Numbered from the stretch's first letter, positions 1-7,028 are shown. The stretch is 7,706 bases of DNA from Candidatus Margulisiibacteriota bacterium (GCA_031267055.1 JAIRZV010000124.1:1-7706); one strand, 5' to 3'. The notes: generated from the letters alone by a model not told the origin. A program made the numbers and translations.

Positions 1-1
1 G

Positions 2-1960
2 CTCGGTTTGATTTTCTCTTACACTAAAGAAAAAGCCTGGGGCTGGACGCGGAGAATCACCGGTTATGAACTGCCGTTTGGCTTAATGTTGTTCGCGGCG
101 TGGTGGTCAGTGTGCGACGCCTATTTGCCTTGGCAGGCGTTTGGCGACGCTTTGTCTCTGACAGTCTTAATTGGGCTTTTTTATTTTCTGGCCGCGGCGG
201 TGCGCTCTGCTCAAGATTTCAATTATTTATTGCGTGCGGCGTTCGCAGGTTATGTTTTGACGCTGGTCTGCGGCTTTTTGCAGTACGGCCTGGCCAACTG
301 GTCTTGGCCGCAATTGCCGGTATTTTCTTTTCTGCTGGATGCCAATGGTTTGTACAGGATCCGTTCCGTTTTTCTCGCGCGCTCCGGCACCAATGTTTTC
401 GCCGCTTTTTTGAGTTTGGCCGCGCCGGCTTATCTGGCGTGGTTCTGGCCAAACATTGCCGCCGGACCAAATAAAAAAAATCGATTCTCCTCCGCTTGGA
501 AACAATTTTTTCATCTTTCAATATTTGCCCTAACCATTTTCAATATAATTTTTTCTTTCAGCCGCGCATTGCTGGTGGCTCTGGCCGTCGTTTTTATTGT
601 CTCGCTCACTCGCTCAAAATACTGGAAACAAATTTTTGCCACCGGCCTAATTCTGGCCATTTTGGCCGTGTTATTTATCGCGCCTCTGCAAAAAACTATA
701 CGCTCGCTTTTCGACCCGAACGACGCTTCTAACCGCGATCATTACATGCTGATCGAAATTTCTCTGCGGCAAATCGCGCAGCATCCGTTCAATGGCTGGG
801 GCGGCGGACATCTCAACGCCAAATTAAAACAGGAAAACGGCCGCTGGGTGGATCTGCGCGGCAAATATAAGACACCGGAAGAACTGCGCCGCAATTATGA
901 AAACATGCAGGTAGTGCAAAAAGAAGCTCTGGCCGACGGCGTGAGCTATATTTTTTCGCCGCACAATATGTATCTCGGCTATTTTTTGGAATACGGTTTT
1001 TTAAGTTTTTTAGGCGTCGCGCTGCTCATCATTTTCACCTGGCGGCGTTTGCGCCGGCTGCCCGGCGGTCTGGCGTACGGTCTGGCTTTGGGCATTTTGG
1101 GCTTTGCGATCTACGGCTTGTTTCAAGACTCAGTGCGCGCGCCAATTATGGCTTATTTGCTTTGGTTTTATTTCCTGCTGGCTTTGAAGCTGGAAGAATC
1201 TTTGCGCGGATTTAATTGTCTGCAATACCGCAAAGTTTTGGTTCTGGCCTATCATCGTGTCCTACCGGCAGCCAAAAATACTCTGGCCGTGCCGCAAAAA
1301 GATTTCGCCAAACAGATCGCTTATCTGCATCGCCAAAAATATTTGTTTATGAACGCGGAGGATTTTTATCAAAAACATATCGTGTCCGCCGCACCGATCT
1401 TGAACAAAATCTGCTTAATAACTTTTGACGACGGCTACCGCGACAATCTTAAATACGCCCGGCCGGTTTTGCAAAAATATAATATTCCAGCGACTATATT
1501 TGTGACTGTAAATAAAATAGGTGGCACGGAACCATATTACTGGGATCTCAAAAATCAAACAAAATTCAGCAAAGATGATTTGCCGCTGAACTGGCCGGAA
1601 TTGAAACGTCTGCAAAAAATCGGCTGGGCAATTGGCTCGCATACTTTAAATCATTACGAATTGAAACAATTATCGGACAGCACAGCGGAGCGCGAGTTGC
1701 GGCTCTCCAAACAGACACTGGAAAAAAATTTGCGCTGTTCGATCAATACAGTTTGTTATCCTCGCGGCTCGGCGGACAAGCGGGTGCTTGGTCTGGCGCA
1801 CGCGGTTGGATACAGACTAGGCTTCGTAACAAACTCACACGCTGACGATTTACTGGCTTTTCCCAGAGCCGGCATTTACGCACACGACTCTTTCCCTCGA
1901 TTTTTAGTAAAAATAATTGTGCGGATATTATGCCTGCGCGCGCCGTGGCCTCTCACTTAA
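2..1960 (+). CDS. O-antigen polymerase/ligase-like membrane protein fused to a polysaccharide deacetylase (5' partial)
   Basis: Bifunctional envelope glycan protein; residues are numbered from the TTG at 8. The frame is open to the window edge and the protein begins in mid-sequence, so that TTG is probably internal and N-terminal membrane helices lie outside. Residues 1-395 carry about nine hydrophobic segments (near 22-40, 46-64, 76-95, 129-148, 168-200 as a pair, 207-226, 321-345, 354-372, 378-395). The hydrophilic loop at 227-320 and the motifs FSFSR (182-186), GWGGGH (263-268) and SPHNMYL (317-323) fit the Wzy_C family, which polymerises O-antigen or ligates it to lipid A core. Residues 408-650 are a NodB-type deacetylase: AYHRV (414-418), TFDDGY (472-477) with the catalytic and metal Asp pair, SHTLNH (544-549) with both metal His, and YPRG (584-587). 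Both domains look intact in one frame, and no ribosome-binding site or ATG is seen at the junction. Substrate and polymerase-versus-ligase role cannot be told from sequence. Confidence 0.88.
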   Translation, partial: LGLIFSYTKEKAWGWTRRITGYELPFGLMLFAAWWSVCDAYLPWQAFGDALSLTVLIGLFYFLAAAVRSAQDFNYLLRAAFAGYVLTLVCGFLQYGLANWSWPQLPVFSFLLDANGLYRIRSVFLARSGTNVFAAFLSLAAPAYLAWFWPNIAAGPNKKNRFSSAWKQFFHLSIFALTIFNIIFSFSRALLVALAVVFIVSLTRSKYWKQIFATGLILAILAVLFIAPLQKTIRSLFDPNDASNRDHYMLIEISLRQIAQHPFNGWGGGHLNAKLKQENGRWVDLRGKYKTPEELRRNYENMQVVQKEALADGVSYIFSPHNMYLGYFLEYGFLSFLGVALLIIFTWRRLRRLPGGLAYGLALGILGFAIYGLFQDSVRAPIMAYLLWFYFLLALKLEESLRGFNCLQYRKVLVLAYHRVLPAAKNTLAVPQKDFAKQIAYLHRQKYLFMNAEDFYQKHIVSAAPILNKICLITFDDGYRDNLKYARPVLQKYNIPATIFVTVNKIGGTEPYYWDLKNQTKFSKDDLPLNWPELKRLQKIGWAIGSHTLNHYELKQLSDSTAERELRLSKQTLEKNLRCSINTVCYPRGSADKRVLGLAHAVGYRLGFVTNSHADDLLAFPRAGIYAHDSFPRFLVKIIVRILCLRAPWPLT

Positions 1961-2019
1961 CTTCGCTCACGCTTGTTAAGTTCGAGCCAAACCGCGCTCC
2001 GACAAAATATCCGCACAAT
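1916..2019. repeat. 104-bp imperfect palindrome spanning the stop codon of the fusion gene and the following intergenic gap
   Basis: Two perfect inverted-repeat pairs share one centre near 1968. The outer pair is ATTGTGCGGATATT (1916-1929) and its exact reverse complement (2006-2019), 14 bp. The inner pair is ACTTAAC (1955-1961) and GTTAAGT (1975-1981), around a 13-nt loop (1962-1974). The arms between them pair only in part, with GCGCG and TGG/CCA blocks matching. The left arm codes for the last residues of the fusion protein and supplies its TAA stop (1958-1960); the right arm ends about 20 bp before the next start codon. No T-run follows the stem, so it is not a standard intrinsic terminator. 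It could be an RNA hairpin that protects or attenuates the message, or a REP- or MITE-like palindromic unit. Confidence 0.75.
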
Positions 2020-2029
2020 ATTAAACATT

Positions 2030-2033
2030 GAGG
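2030..2033 (+). promoter_or_regulatory. Shine-Dalgarno site that fixes the glycosyltransferase start
   Basis: GAGG lies five bases before the ATG at 2039. It is the only good ribosome-binding site near the 5' end of this frame and favours ATG 2039 over the upstream TTG at 1973, which lies inside the loop of the palindrome. Confidence 0.7.
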
Positions 2034-2038
2034 TTAAA

Positions 2039-3175
2039 ATGAAAAAAATCTTCATGTATATTTATTCCCTGCACACCGGCGGCGGCGCGGAAAATGTCTT
2101 GTATAAATTGGCGCTCTTTTTGCATAAAAACGGTTGGGAAGTTTACATCTGCGGCATGCTTGATGAGGAGCCGTCTTTTGAGGAGGTAATGACCACGCGC
2201 GGCCTAAAAGTCATACGTCTGCAAAGTAATCACAATCCTCTGCGGACAATACCGCGTTTGGTCAGGGTCTTAAAAAAAGTAAAGCCAGACATTCTGCTCA
2301 ACTGGTTATACCCCTGTATTCTCACCGGCGGCATAGCGGGCCGTCTGGCCGGAACGCCGCGAATTATTGCCAATTTGCGCGGACCAGACCTTAAGAAAAA
2401 GAAAATGAAAGTTTTTCTCGACGGCATTGTCGCGCGCTACTGTTACGACGGATACATCGCCGTGTCGCAAAATGTTAAGGACGTGTTTGTCCGCCGTGAA
2501 AAATATCCGGCGCGCAAAATAACAGTGATAAATAATGGTCTTGATCTGTCGGCGGAAAAATATATCAGTAAAATTAGCCGCCAGGCCGCGCGCCGTGCCC
2601 TGAAATTGACGTCTAAAAATATTGTTATCGGGACACTGGGACGTTTGTACCCGGAAAAAAATCAGCAGTTCTTATTAAAGGCTTTTACTTTGCTGGCGCC
2701 GCGTCTGCCGGCAGCCAGACTTTTGCTGGTCGGTAACGGACCTTCGCGCCAAGAACTGGAACATCTGGCAAATGAGCTGGCCGTAGCTGACAAAGTCATT
2801 TTCACCGGCTGGCAAAGCGACACTTATCGTTATCTCAAGGCTATGGATATTTACGTCCTGCCTTCATTATACGAAGGTCATTCCGGTTCGATATTGCAGG
2901 CGTGGCTTTGCCGCTTGCCGGTAGTCGGCGCCAATACGACCGGTATCCGCGACTTGATCATAGACGGCCAAAACGGTTTACTTTTTTCGCTGAAAAATCC
3001 GCAGGAATTGGCAAATATTATTCTCAATTTACTGGCTTATCCAAAATTTGCCCAAAAATTAGCCGCGGCGGGTTATCAAACAATTTCCGAAAACTACACG
3101 GAGCAGAAAATGTGCGGAGAATATCTCAATTATTTAGAAAACTCTCCAGTCCAAAATCCCCCGCCGCGGCGTTGA
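2039..3175 (+). CDS. GT4-family glycosyltransferase
   Basis: Retaining GT-B glycosyltransferase that should transfer a sugar from a nucleotide-sugar donor to a lipid-linked or glycan acceptor at the cytoplasmic face. The ATG at 2039 gives 378 residues, normal for GT4, and a typical N-terminus (KKIFMYIYSL). The N-terminal Rossmann domain holds the glycine-rich acceptor-side loop TGGGAE (13-18). INNGLD (164-169) marks the domain linker, and the donor-binding C-terminal domain begins with IGTLGRLYPEKN (197-208), where Arg202 and Lys207 are the usual phosphate contacts. The usual E-x7-E motif reads EGHSGSILQ (279-287), so the second Glu is Gln. The gene follows the polymerase/deacetylase fusion after a 78-bp gap filled largely by the palindrome, and its last 50 bp overlap the convergent GNAT gene. 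The tail ends in an unusual proline- and arginine-rich run. The family call is firm; sugar specificity is unknown. Confidence 0.93.
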   Translation: MKKIFMYIYSLHTGGGAENVLYKLALFLHKNGWEVYICGMLDEEPSFEEVMTTRGLKVIRLQSNHNPLRTIPRLVRVLKKVKPDILLNWLYPCILTGGIAGRLAGTPRIIANLRGPDLKKKKMKVFLDGIVARYCYDGYIAVSQNVKDVFVRREKYPARKITVINNGLDLSAEKYISKISRQAARRALKLTSKNIVIGTLGRLYPEKNQQFLLKAFTLLAPRLPAARLLLVGNGPSRQELEHLANELAVADKVIFTGWQSDTYRYLKAMDIYVLPSLYEGHSGSILQAWLCRLPVVGANTTGIRDLIIDGQNGLLFSLKNPQELANIILNLLAYPKFAQKLAAAGYQTISENYTEQKMCGEYLNYLENSPVQNPPPRR

Positions 3176-4043
3176 AATTCATTTCCCGTGCTTTTTTGTC
3201 TTTGTGATAAAAGAACACCAGCGGATGCTTGACGCTTGGTTTGATCTTGGTCAGAAAATATTTCTGTAAATTTTTGTCCGCTGTGTAACCGAGCAGGACA
3301 GCGGCTCTCAGAGATCGCGCGGCGTTCAGTGCGTCCGGCCAGAGCGTGGAATTTTCATTCTCAATATGGCCGTCAATAATTCTGGCGACAGTCAGACCTT
3401 TGCGCTGGCCGATAGAGAGTATTAAAAAATTGGCCGCGTCCTCCCACAAGAAAATATGTTTCGGTCCCTGCAAAAAACGCCAGTTAAAAATTTCCGCGTC
3501 CCAGAGCACATGGCCGCCGGATTTCGCGTTGAGAGTTTTGACCATCGCCGCGATTTGCGCACTGTCCGGCCGGTCAAGTTTCCGCGCGGTGGTTGTTTTT
3601 CTGCCAAGCGGCCAGATTATTTTGCGGAACCAGAGCGCGTCTATTTCCTGACAACGCAACATTTTATAAGCGTCGCTCAACGGCGGCCAAACACCCGGAC
3701 AGAAAGCGTGCGCCGTATCTTTTAGCGCGGCGGCGATGAGCATCAATCCGCTGCCCTGGCGGTAATCTTTAGCGACCAGCAGATTATGTATGGAACTAGC
3801 TATAATTTTTTGTCCAGCGATGAGCCACGGCAGGCACATTTTGTGCATTACACCGACGACCATATTATTTTGCGGCTCGATCACGAGCCAAAAAGGTTTT
3901 TCTTTATCCGCATAGGGATTTTCCTGATACAGCCAGTTTAAATATTTTTCTGTCTGCTGATAACAGTTTTTTCCCCAGCCGCGCCGCGCAAAATCCTGAT
4001 AAGACTTTAGATACGTTCCGGAATACGGAATTATTTTTACCAT
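3126..4043 (-). CDS. GNAT-family acyltransferase, long two-lobed type
   Basis: Probable N-acyltransferase of 305 residues, about twice the size of a minimal GNAT domain. The best motif is residues 86-107 (HNLLVAKDYRQGSGLMLIAA...), which matches GNAT motif A, the V-x-x-x-[FY]-R-x-x-G-x-G/S-x pyrophosphate-binding loop and helix. Before it, WLYQENPYADKEKPFWLVIE (37-56) and VVGVMHKMCLPWLIAG (62-77) look like the beta strands that lead into the core. The C-terminal half (around 181-280, WDAEIFNWRF onward) fits the second lobe of long GNATs found in polysaccharide loci. The ATG follows the decarboxylase TGA with no gap and has no strong ribosome-binding site of its own, so it is probably translated by coupling. 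Its place as last gene of the carrier/ligase/decarboxylase set suggests it may use the carrier-bound acyl group rather than acetyl-CoA (inference). The 3' end overlaps the glycosyltransferase gene. Confidence 0.8.
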   Translation of the reverse strand: MVKIIPYSGTYLKSYQDFARRGWGKNCYQQTEKYLNWLYQENPYADKEKPFWLVIEPQNNMVVGVMHKMCLPWLIAGQKIIASSIHNLLVAKDYRQGSGLMLIAAALKDTAHAFCPGVWPPLSDAYKMLRCQEIDALWFRKIIWPLGRKTTTARKLDRPDSAQIAAMVKTLNAKSGGHVLWDAEIFNWRFLQGPKHIFLWEDAANFLILSIGQRKGLTVARIIDGHIENENSTLWPDALNAARSLRAAVLLGYTADKNLQKYFLTKIKPSVKHPLVFFYHKDKKAREMNFNAAAGDFGLESFLNN

Positions 4044-5225
4044 TCAATTAAATTCCACTAAACGCCTGACACAGCGGATCAGCGTGATCTTCTCGTCCTG
4101 CAACAAATACTCCGGCGGCGTGGGGTGGCCGAGAAAAAGCAGCGGCGAAGCGGTGTAGCCGTAAGCACCGGAATTCGCCACGCACAGCACATCGCCCGGA
4201 CGCGGCGCCGCTAATTCCAGATTGACCGCCAGCGTGTCCAGCGGCGTGCAAAGACAACCTGCAAGTTCAACTTTACACTTTTCACCTGTCGAATTAGTGA
4301 GATTGCTGATTTTATAATTTTTCCTAATGACCTGGCCCAGATTGCCTGTCGCGGAAATATTTTGATGCATTCCGCCGTCCACAATGACAAAAGTTTTACC
4401 GCGCGATTTCTTGATGTTGACAACGCGGCAGAGATAATTCCCAGCCGGCGCGATAAGATAACGCCCCAGTTCTAAAATTATTTTCGTCTGCGGCCATTTC
4501 TGCGCTTCTTTGCGCAAAGCCTGACAAACCGCAACAGTGTCCAGCGGCTCCTGTCCGGCATAATAATCCACGCCAAAGCCACCGCCGATATTGATCTGCC
4601 GCAGCGGCGCGTCAATTTTTTTGGCCAGCTTAAAAATATTTTGCAGATTTTCCGTCAGCGCAGCGGCGTCCAAACATTGCGTGCCGGCATACACATGCAA
4701 ACCAATAATTTGCACTTGTTTTAATTCGGGCAGCTTGGCCAAATCCTCTTCATCGATGCCGAATTGCGTCGGTTTGCCGCCCATTTTCAAAGCAAATTTT
4801 TCGACCATATCAGCCGGATTGACACGCAGCGAAACATAAGCCGTTTTGCCCAATTTTTGCGCGACATTTTCGATACGCGTCAGATCGTCCAAAGATTCCG
4901 CGCTAAGCGAACCACAGCCGGAGTTAAGCGCCAGTTCGATCTCGGCGTCAGTCTTGCCCGGACCGGCAAAACTAAAAGTCTGCGGCGCGTACCCGGCCAG
5001 GACAGCCTGTTCAAACTCGCCGTCCGAGCTGATATCCAGCCCATCGACTTTATCTTTCAGGGCTTTCAATAAATGCAAATTGCTGTTGGCTTTGACCGCA
5101 TAATACAAGTGGACATTTTCCGGCAAATTGTCTTTCAATAATTTGAGCCGCGCTAAAATTTCCGCCCAATCGTAAACATAGCAGGGCGTTTGCAACAAAT
5201 GTAGATATTTACGCCAATCGGTCAT
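4044..5225 (-). CDS. Fold-type III PLP-dependent decarboxylase, exosortase-associated / carrier-linked type
   Basis: Relative of diaminopimelate and ornithine decarboxylases, 393 residues. The PLP lysine is K45 in YYAVKAN (41-47). The PLP phosphate loop is GGGFG (214-218), ELGR (252-255) replaces the usual EPGR, and VDGGMHQN (282-289) opens the second domain. The C-terminal active-site segment GCLCTPLD (323-330) holds the catalytic cysteine region, and NSGAYGYTASP (351-361) replaces the family's Tyr-containing PLP loop. These last two motifs, with FLGHPTPPE after them, resemble what I recall of the 'pyridoxal-dependent decarboxylase, exosortase A system-associated' family rather than LysA. 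BtrK of butirosin biosynthesis, from the same superfamily, decarboxylates glutamyl bound to a carrier protein. The start overlaps the ligase stop as ATGA. The neighbouring carrier and ligase argue against a role in lysine synthesis. The natural substrate is unknown. Confidence 0.9.
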   Translation of the reverse strand: MTDWRKYLHLLQTPCYVYDWAEILARLKLLKDNLPENVHLYYAVKANSNLHLLKALKDKVDGLDISSDGEFEQAVLAGYAPQTFSFAGPGKTDAEIELALNSGCGSLSAESLDDLTRIENVAQKLGKTAYVSLRVNPADMVEKFALKMGGKPTQFGIDEEDLAKLPELKQVQIIGLHVYAGTQCLDAAALTENLQNIFKLAKKIDAPLRQINIGGGFGVDYYAGQEPLDTVAVCQALRKEAQKWPQTKIILELGRYLIAPAGNYLCRVVNIKKSRGKTFVIVDGGMHQNISATGNLGQVIRKNYKISNLTNSTGEKCKVELAGCLCTPLDTLAVNLELAAPRPGDVLCVANSGAYGYTASPLLFLGHPTPPEYLLQDEKITLIRCVRRLVEFN

Positions 5226-6736
5226 TTTGTTTGGTACTCCTCGATAACCTGCGGTCTATCTATTTTACCACTAGCGGTCAGGGGGAAATTATCCGCGATG
5301 AAAATTTCCCGCGGCGTCATATAAGGCGGCGCGGTGGCCTGACAATGTTCTTTGATTTTTTCGGCGGAAATTTTTGTTTTGAGGGTCACGACAGCGCAGA
5401 TTTTGTAACCGAGCTCCTCATCCACCACGCCGAAAACCACCGCGTCTTTTATTTCCGGCCTTTGCAAAATTATTTCCTCGACTTCAGTCGGCGAGACGCG
5501 GTAACCTGCGGTCTTGATCATATTGTCCTGGCGCCCGACAAAATACAAATAGCCTTCCTCATCTTTGTAAGCCAGATCGCCGGAATACACAACCGTTTCG
5601 AGAAATTGATTTTCTCGAGGCAACAATGGATTGGGGCGGTAAACTTCAGCGGTCTTTTGCGGATCATTCCAGTAACCGCGCGCAATACAGGCGCCGCGAT
5701 GGATCAGCTCACCGATCTCGCGCGGTCGGCAGGGCTGGCCATCAACATTGACAATCTCCACCTCGACATCAGGAATAGCCTTGCCAATGGATTCCGGCCG
5801 CCGGTCGATCTCGCGCGGATCGAGATACGTCGAGCGAAAAGCCTCGGTCAAGCCGTACATCAGATATAGGTCAACCTGCGGAAAAGCCGCGCGGATCTTT
5901 TGGACTAACGGGACGGGCAGTTTGCCGCCGGAATTCGTGATGTAGCGCAGTTTGGGCAAAGCAAGTTTAGCGGTATCCGCCATTTTGCCGCCAAAAACCG
6001 AAGTCCAGATCGGCGGTATGGCGGCCAAACCTGTAATTTCTTCCTCGGCCAGTATTTTCAATAAACTGTTCGGCAAAAAATACTGGAACAACACCAGTGT
6101 CGCGCCTTTGTATATAGAAGTAGTCAGTTGATTTAAGCCGTAATCAAAATTAAAAGGCAAAAGTCCTAAAATTTTTTCGTCCGCGGTGATTTTCAGATAA
6201 GCGCTGACGATTTCCGCGCCCTCGATAAGATTGCGATGCGTGAGCACAATGCCTTTGGGCAACCCTGTCGAACCGGAAGTGTAAATGATGCTGGCGAGGT
6301 CCGCGCCGATATTTTGCGGCGCCGGACAGCCCGTAGTTTCCAGCATTTTGTTTAATTCCGCGCCGTAAATTTTTGGCACGGCAATAGAGTCGAGGTTTTC
6401 CAAATATTTCTCCTCGGTGATCAGCAGTTTTACGCCGCAGTCATTGCTAATATGCCGCGCCTGTTTGGCATGCAGAACATTGCTGATGACGACAAACACT
6501 GCGTCGGCGTACAACACACCGAATATAGCGATAACCTGCTCCAGCGATTTATCAAGATAAATGCCAACGCGGTCGCCGCGCCGCGCTCCTTTTTGCCGCA
6601 AACCCTGTCCTAAATTTTTCGCTTTTTGCAGTAATTCGGCATAGTTCAAAACGCGGTCTTTATGCTGGAGCGCAATTTTGTCAGGATACCGCGCGGCGGA
6701 ATCTTCCAAAAAATGCTGCAACAGATACGGTTTCAC
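5222..6736 (-). CDS. AMP-forming acyl/aminoacyl ligase (adenylation enzyme), exosortase-associated type
   Basis: ANL-superfamily enzyme that should activate a carboxylic acid or amino acid with ATP and load it onto the phosphopantetheine of the carrier encoded just upstream. All core motifs are present over 504 residues: A3 phosphate loop YTSGSTGLPKG (152-162), A4 FNFDYG (195-200), A5 YGLTE (294-298), A7 SGD (385-387), A8 hinge GRQDNMIKTAGYRVSP (401-416), and A10 TASGKID (487-493) with catalytic K491. The start is a GTG within a GTGA overlap with the carrier stop; the resulting N-terminus (HFLEDSAARYPDKIAL) fits the family. Length and the fixed partnership with a PLP decarboxylase resemble the 'acyl-CoA ligase (AMP-forming), exosortase A system-associated' group. 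No exosortase is seen in this window. Whether it takes an amino acid or an acyl acid is not decided by the visible motifs. Confidence 0.92.
   Translation of the reverse strand: MKPYLLQHFLEDSAARYPDKIALQHKDRVLNYAELLQKAKNLGQGLRQKGARRGDRVGIYLDKSLEQVIAIFGVLYADAVFVVISNVLHAKQARHISNDCGVKLLITEEKYLENLDSIAVPKIYGAELNKMLETTGCPAPQNIGADLASIIYTSGSTGLPKGIVLTHRNLIEGAEIVSAYLKITADEKILGLLPFNFDYGLNQLTTSIYKGATLVLFQYFLPNSLLKILAEEEITGLAAIPPIWTSVFGGKMADTAKLALPKLRYITNSGGKLPVPLVQKIRAAFPQVDLYLMYGLTEAFRSTYLDPREIDRRPESIGKAIPDVEVEIVNVDGQPCRPREIGELIHRGACIARGYWNDPQKTAEVYRPNPLLPRENQFLETVVYSGDLAYKDEEGYLYFVGRQDNMIKTAGYRVSPTEVEEIILQRPEIKDAVVFGVVDEELGYKICAVVTLKTKISAEKIKEHCQATAPPYMTPREIFIADNFPLTASGKIDRPQVIEEYQTK
5237..5242 (-). promoter_or_regulatory. 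Shine-Dalgarno site of the decarboxylase gene
   Basis: GAGGAG on the minus strand lies inside the 3' end of the ligase gene, 11 bases before the decarboxylase ATG. It supports the start within the ATGA overlap, at a spacing a little longer than ideal. Confidence 0.55.
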
Positions 6737-6984
6737 TTGATTTTTTGCTGCACTAGAGCGGCAATGGTTTCGATAGTAGCGAAATTTTCCTCGGTGATGT
6801 CTTCCGGCTCAAGCGCGATCTGTAATTTCTCCTCGATATAAGTGATCAGCCCAACTATGCCCATCGAGTCCAGCACGCCTTTGGCAAAAAGGTTGTCGCC
6901 GGGCGCGATCGGTTTTTTGTAAAAAGCGGCAAAATGCTCTTTGATCGTTTTTTGAATGGTCTCGTTTATGCTCATGCTGGCCAT
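6733..6984 (-). CDS. Acyl/peptidyl carrier protein
   Basis: Small acidic four-helix carrier of 83 residues. The phosphopantetheine attachment site is S40 in GVLDSMGIVGLI (36-47), the classical DSL-type motif with Met in place of Leu. A 4'-phosphopantetheinyl transferase encoded elsewhere would activate it. Two start codons are possible: ATG at 6984, or ATG at 6975, which gives MSINETIQ and is the more usual length. Neither has a clear Shine-Dalgarno sequence. It is the first gene of the tightly overlapping carrier, ligase, decarboxylase and GNAT set, and its stop overlaps the ligase GTG by 4 bp. Such a dedicated carrier is unlikely to serve general fatty-acid synthesis, where the carrier gene normally sits near fabD, fabG or fabF. 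Confidence 0.9.
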   Translation of the reverse strand: MASMSINETIQKTIKEHFAAFYKKPIAPGDNLFAKGVLDSMGIVGLITYIEEKLQIALEPEDITEENFATIETIAALVQQKIK

Positions 6985-7028
6985 TTTAACGTAAGGGACA
7001 GAATTATGCTAGATTTCCGCCCTTGCCG

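Noticed and set aside
1955..1981. ACTTAAC and GTTAAGT match the integron attC core consensus (RYYYAAC and GTTRRRY).
   Set aside because: Only 13 nt separate the two boxes, with no L boxes between. attC sites are roughly 57-140 bp, with the R boxes outermost. No integron integrase or cassette is seen. The match is better explained as the inner arms of the larger palindrome.
1973..2038. Upstream TTG start that would lengthen the glycosyltransferase by 22 residues.
   Set aside because: It sits in the loop of the palindrome without a ribosome-binding site, and the added residues do not look like a GT4 N-terminus. ATG 2039 has GAGG at good spacing and starts with the typical first strand.
3346..3725. 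Overlapping plus-strand frames of about 90-100 codons opposite the GNAT gene.
   Set aside because: They are antisense shadows with no domain-like pattern, and the minus-strand GNAT frame explains the region.
5231..5869. A 212-codon plus-strand frame antisense to the ligase gene.
   Set aside because: It lies wholly opposite a gene with all adenylation motifs, shows no recognisable domain, and has the composition expected of a complementary-strand shadow.
7003..7008. CATAAT on the minus strand upstream of the carrier gene as a possible -10 box.
   Set aside because: No -35-like hexamer is found at 16-18 bp spacing. The gap to the upstream gene is only 44 bp, so read-through from that gene is as likely. 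A single hexamer is not enough support.
6985..7028. Possible terminator between the beta-rich protein gene and the carrier gene.
   Set aside because: No GC-rich stem followed by a T-run is seen on the minus strand. The short CAGCT/AGCTG pair near 7038-7050 lies inside the coding region and lacks a T-run in the right place.
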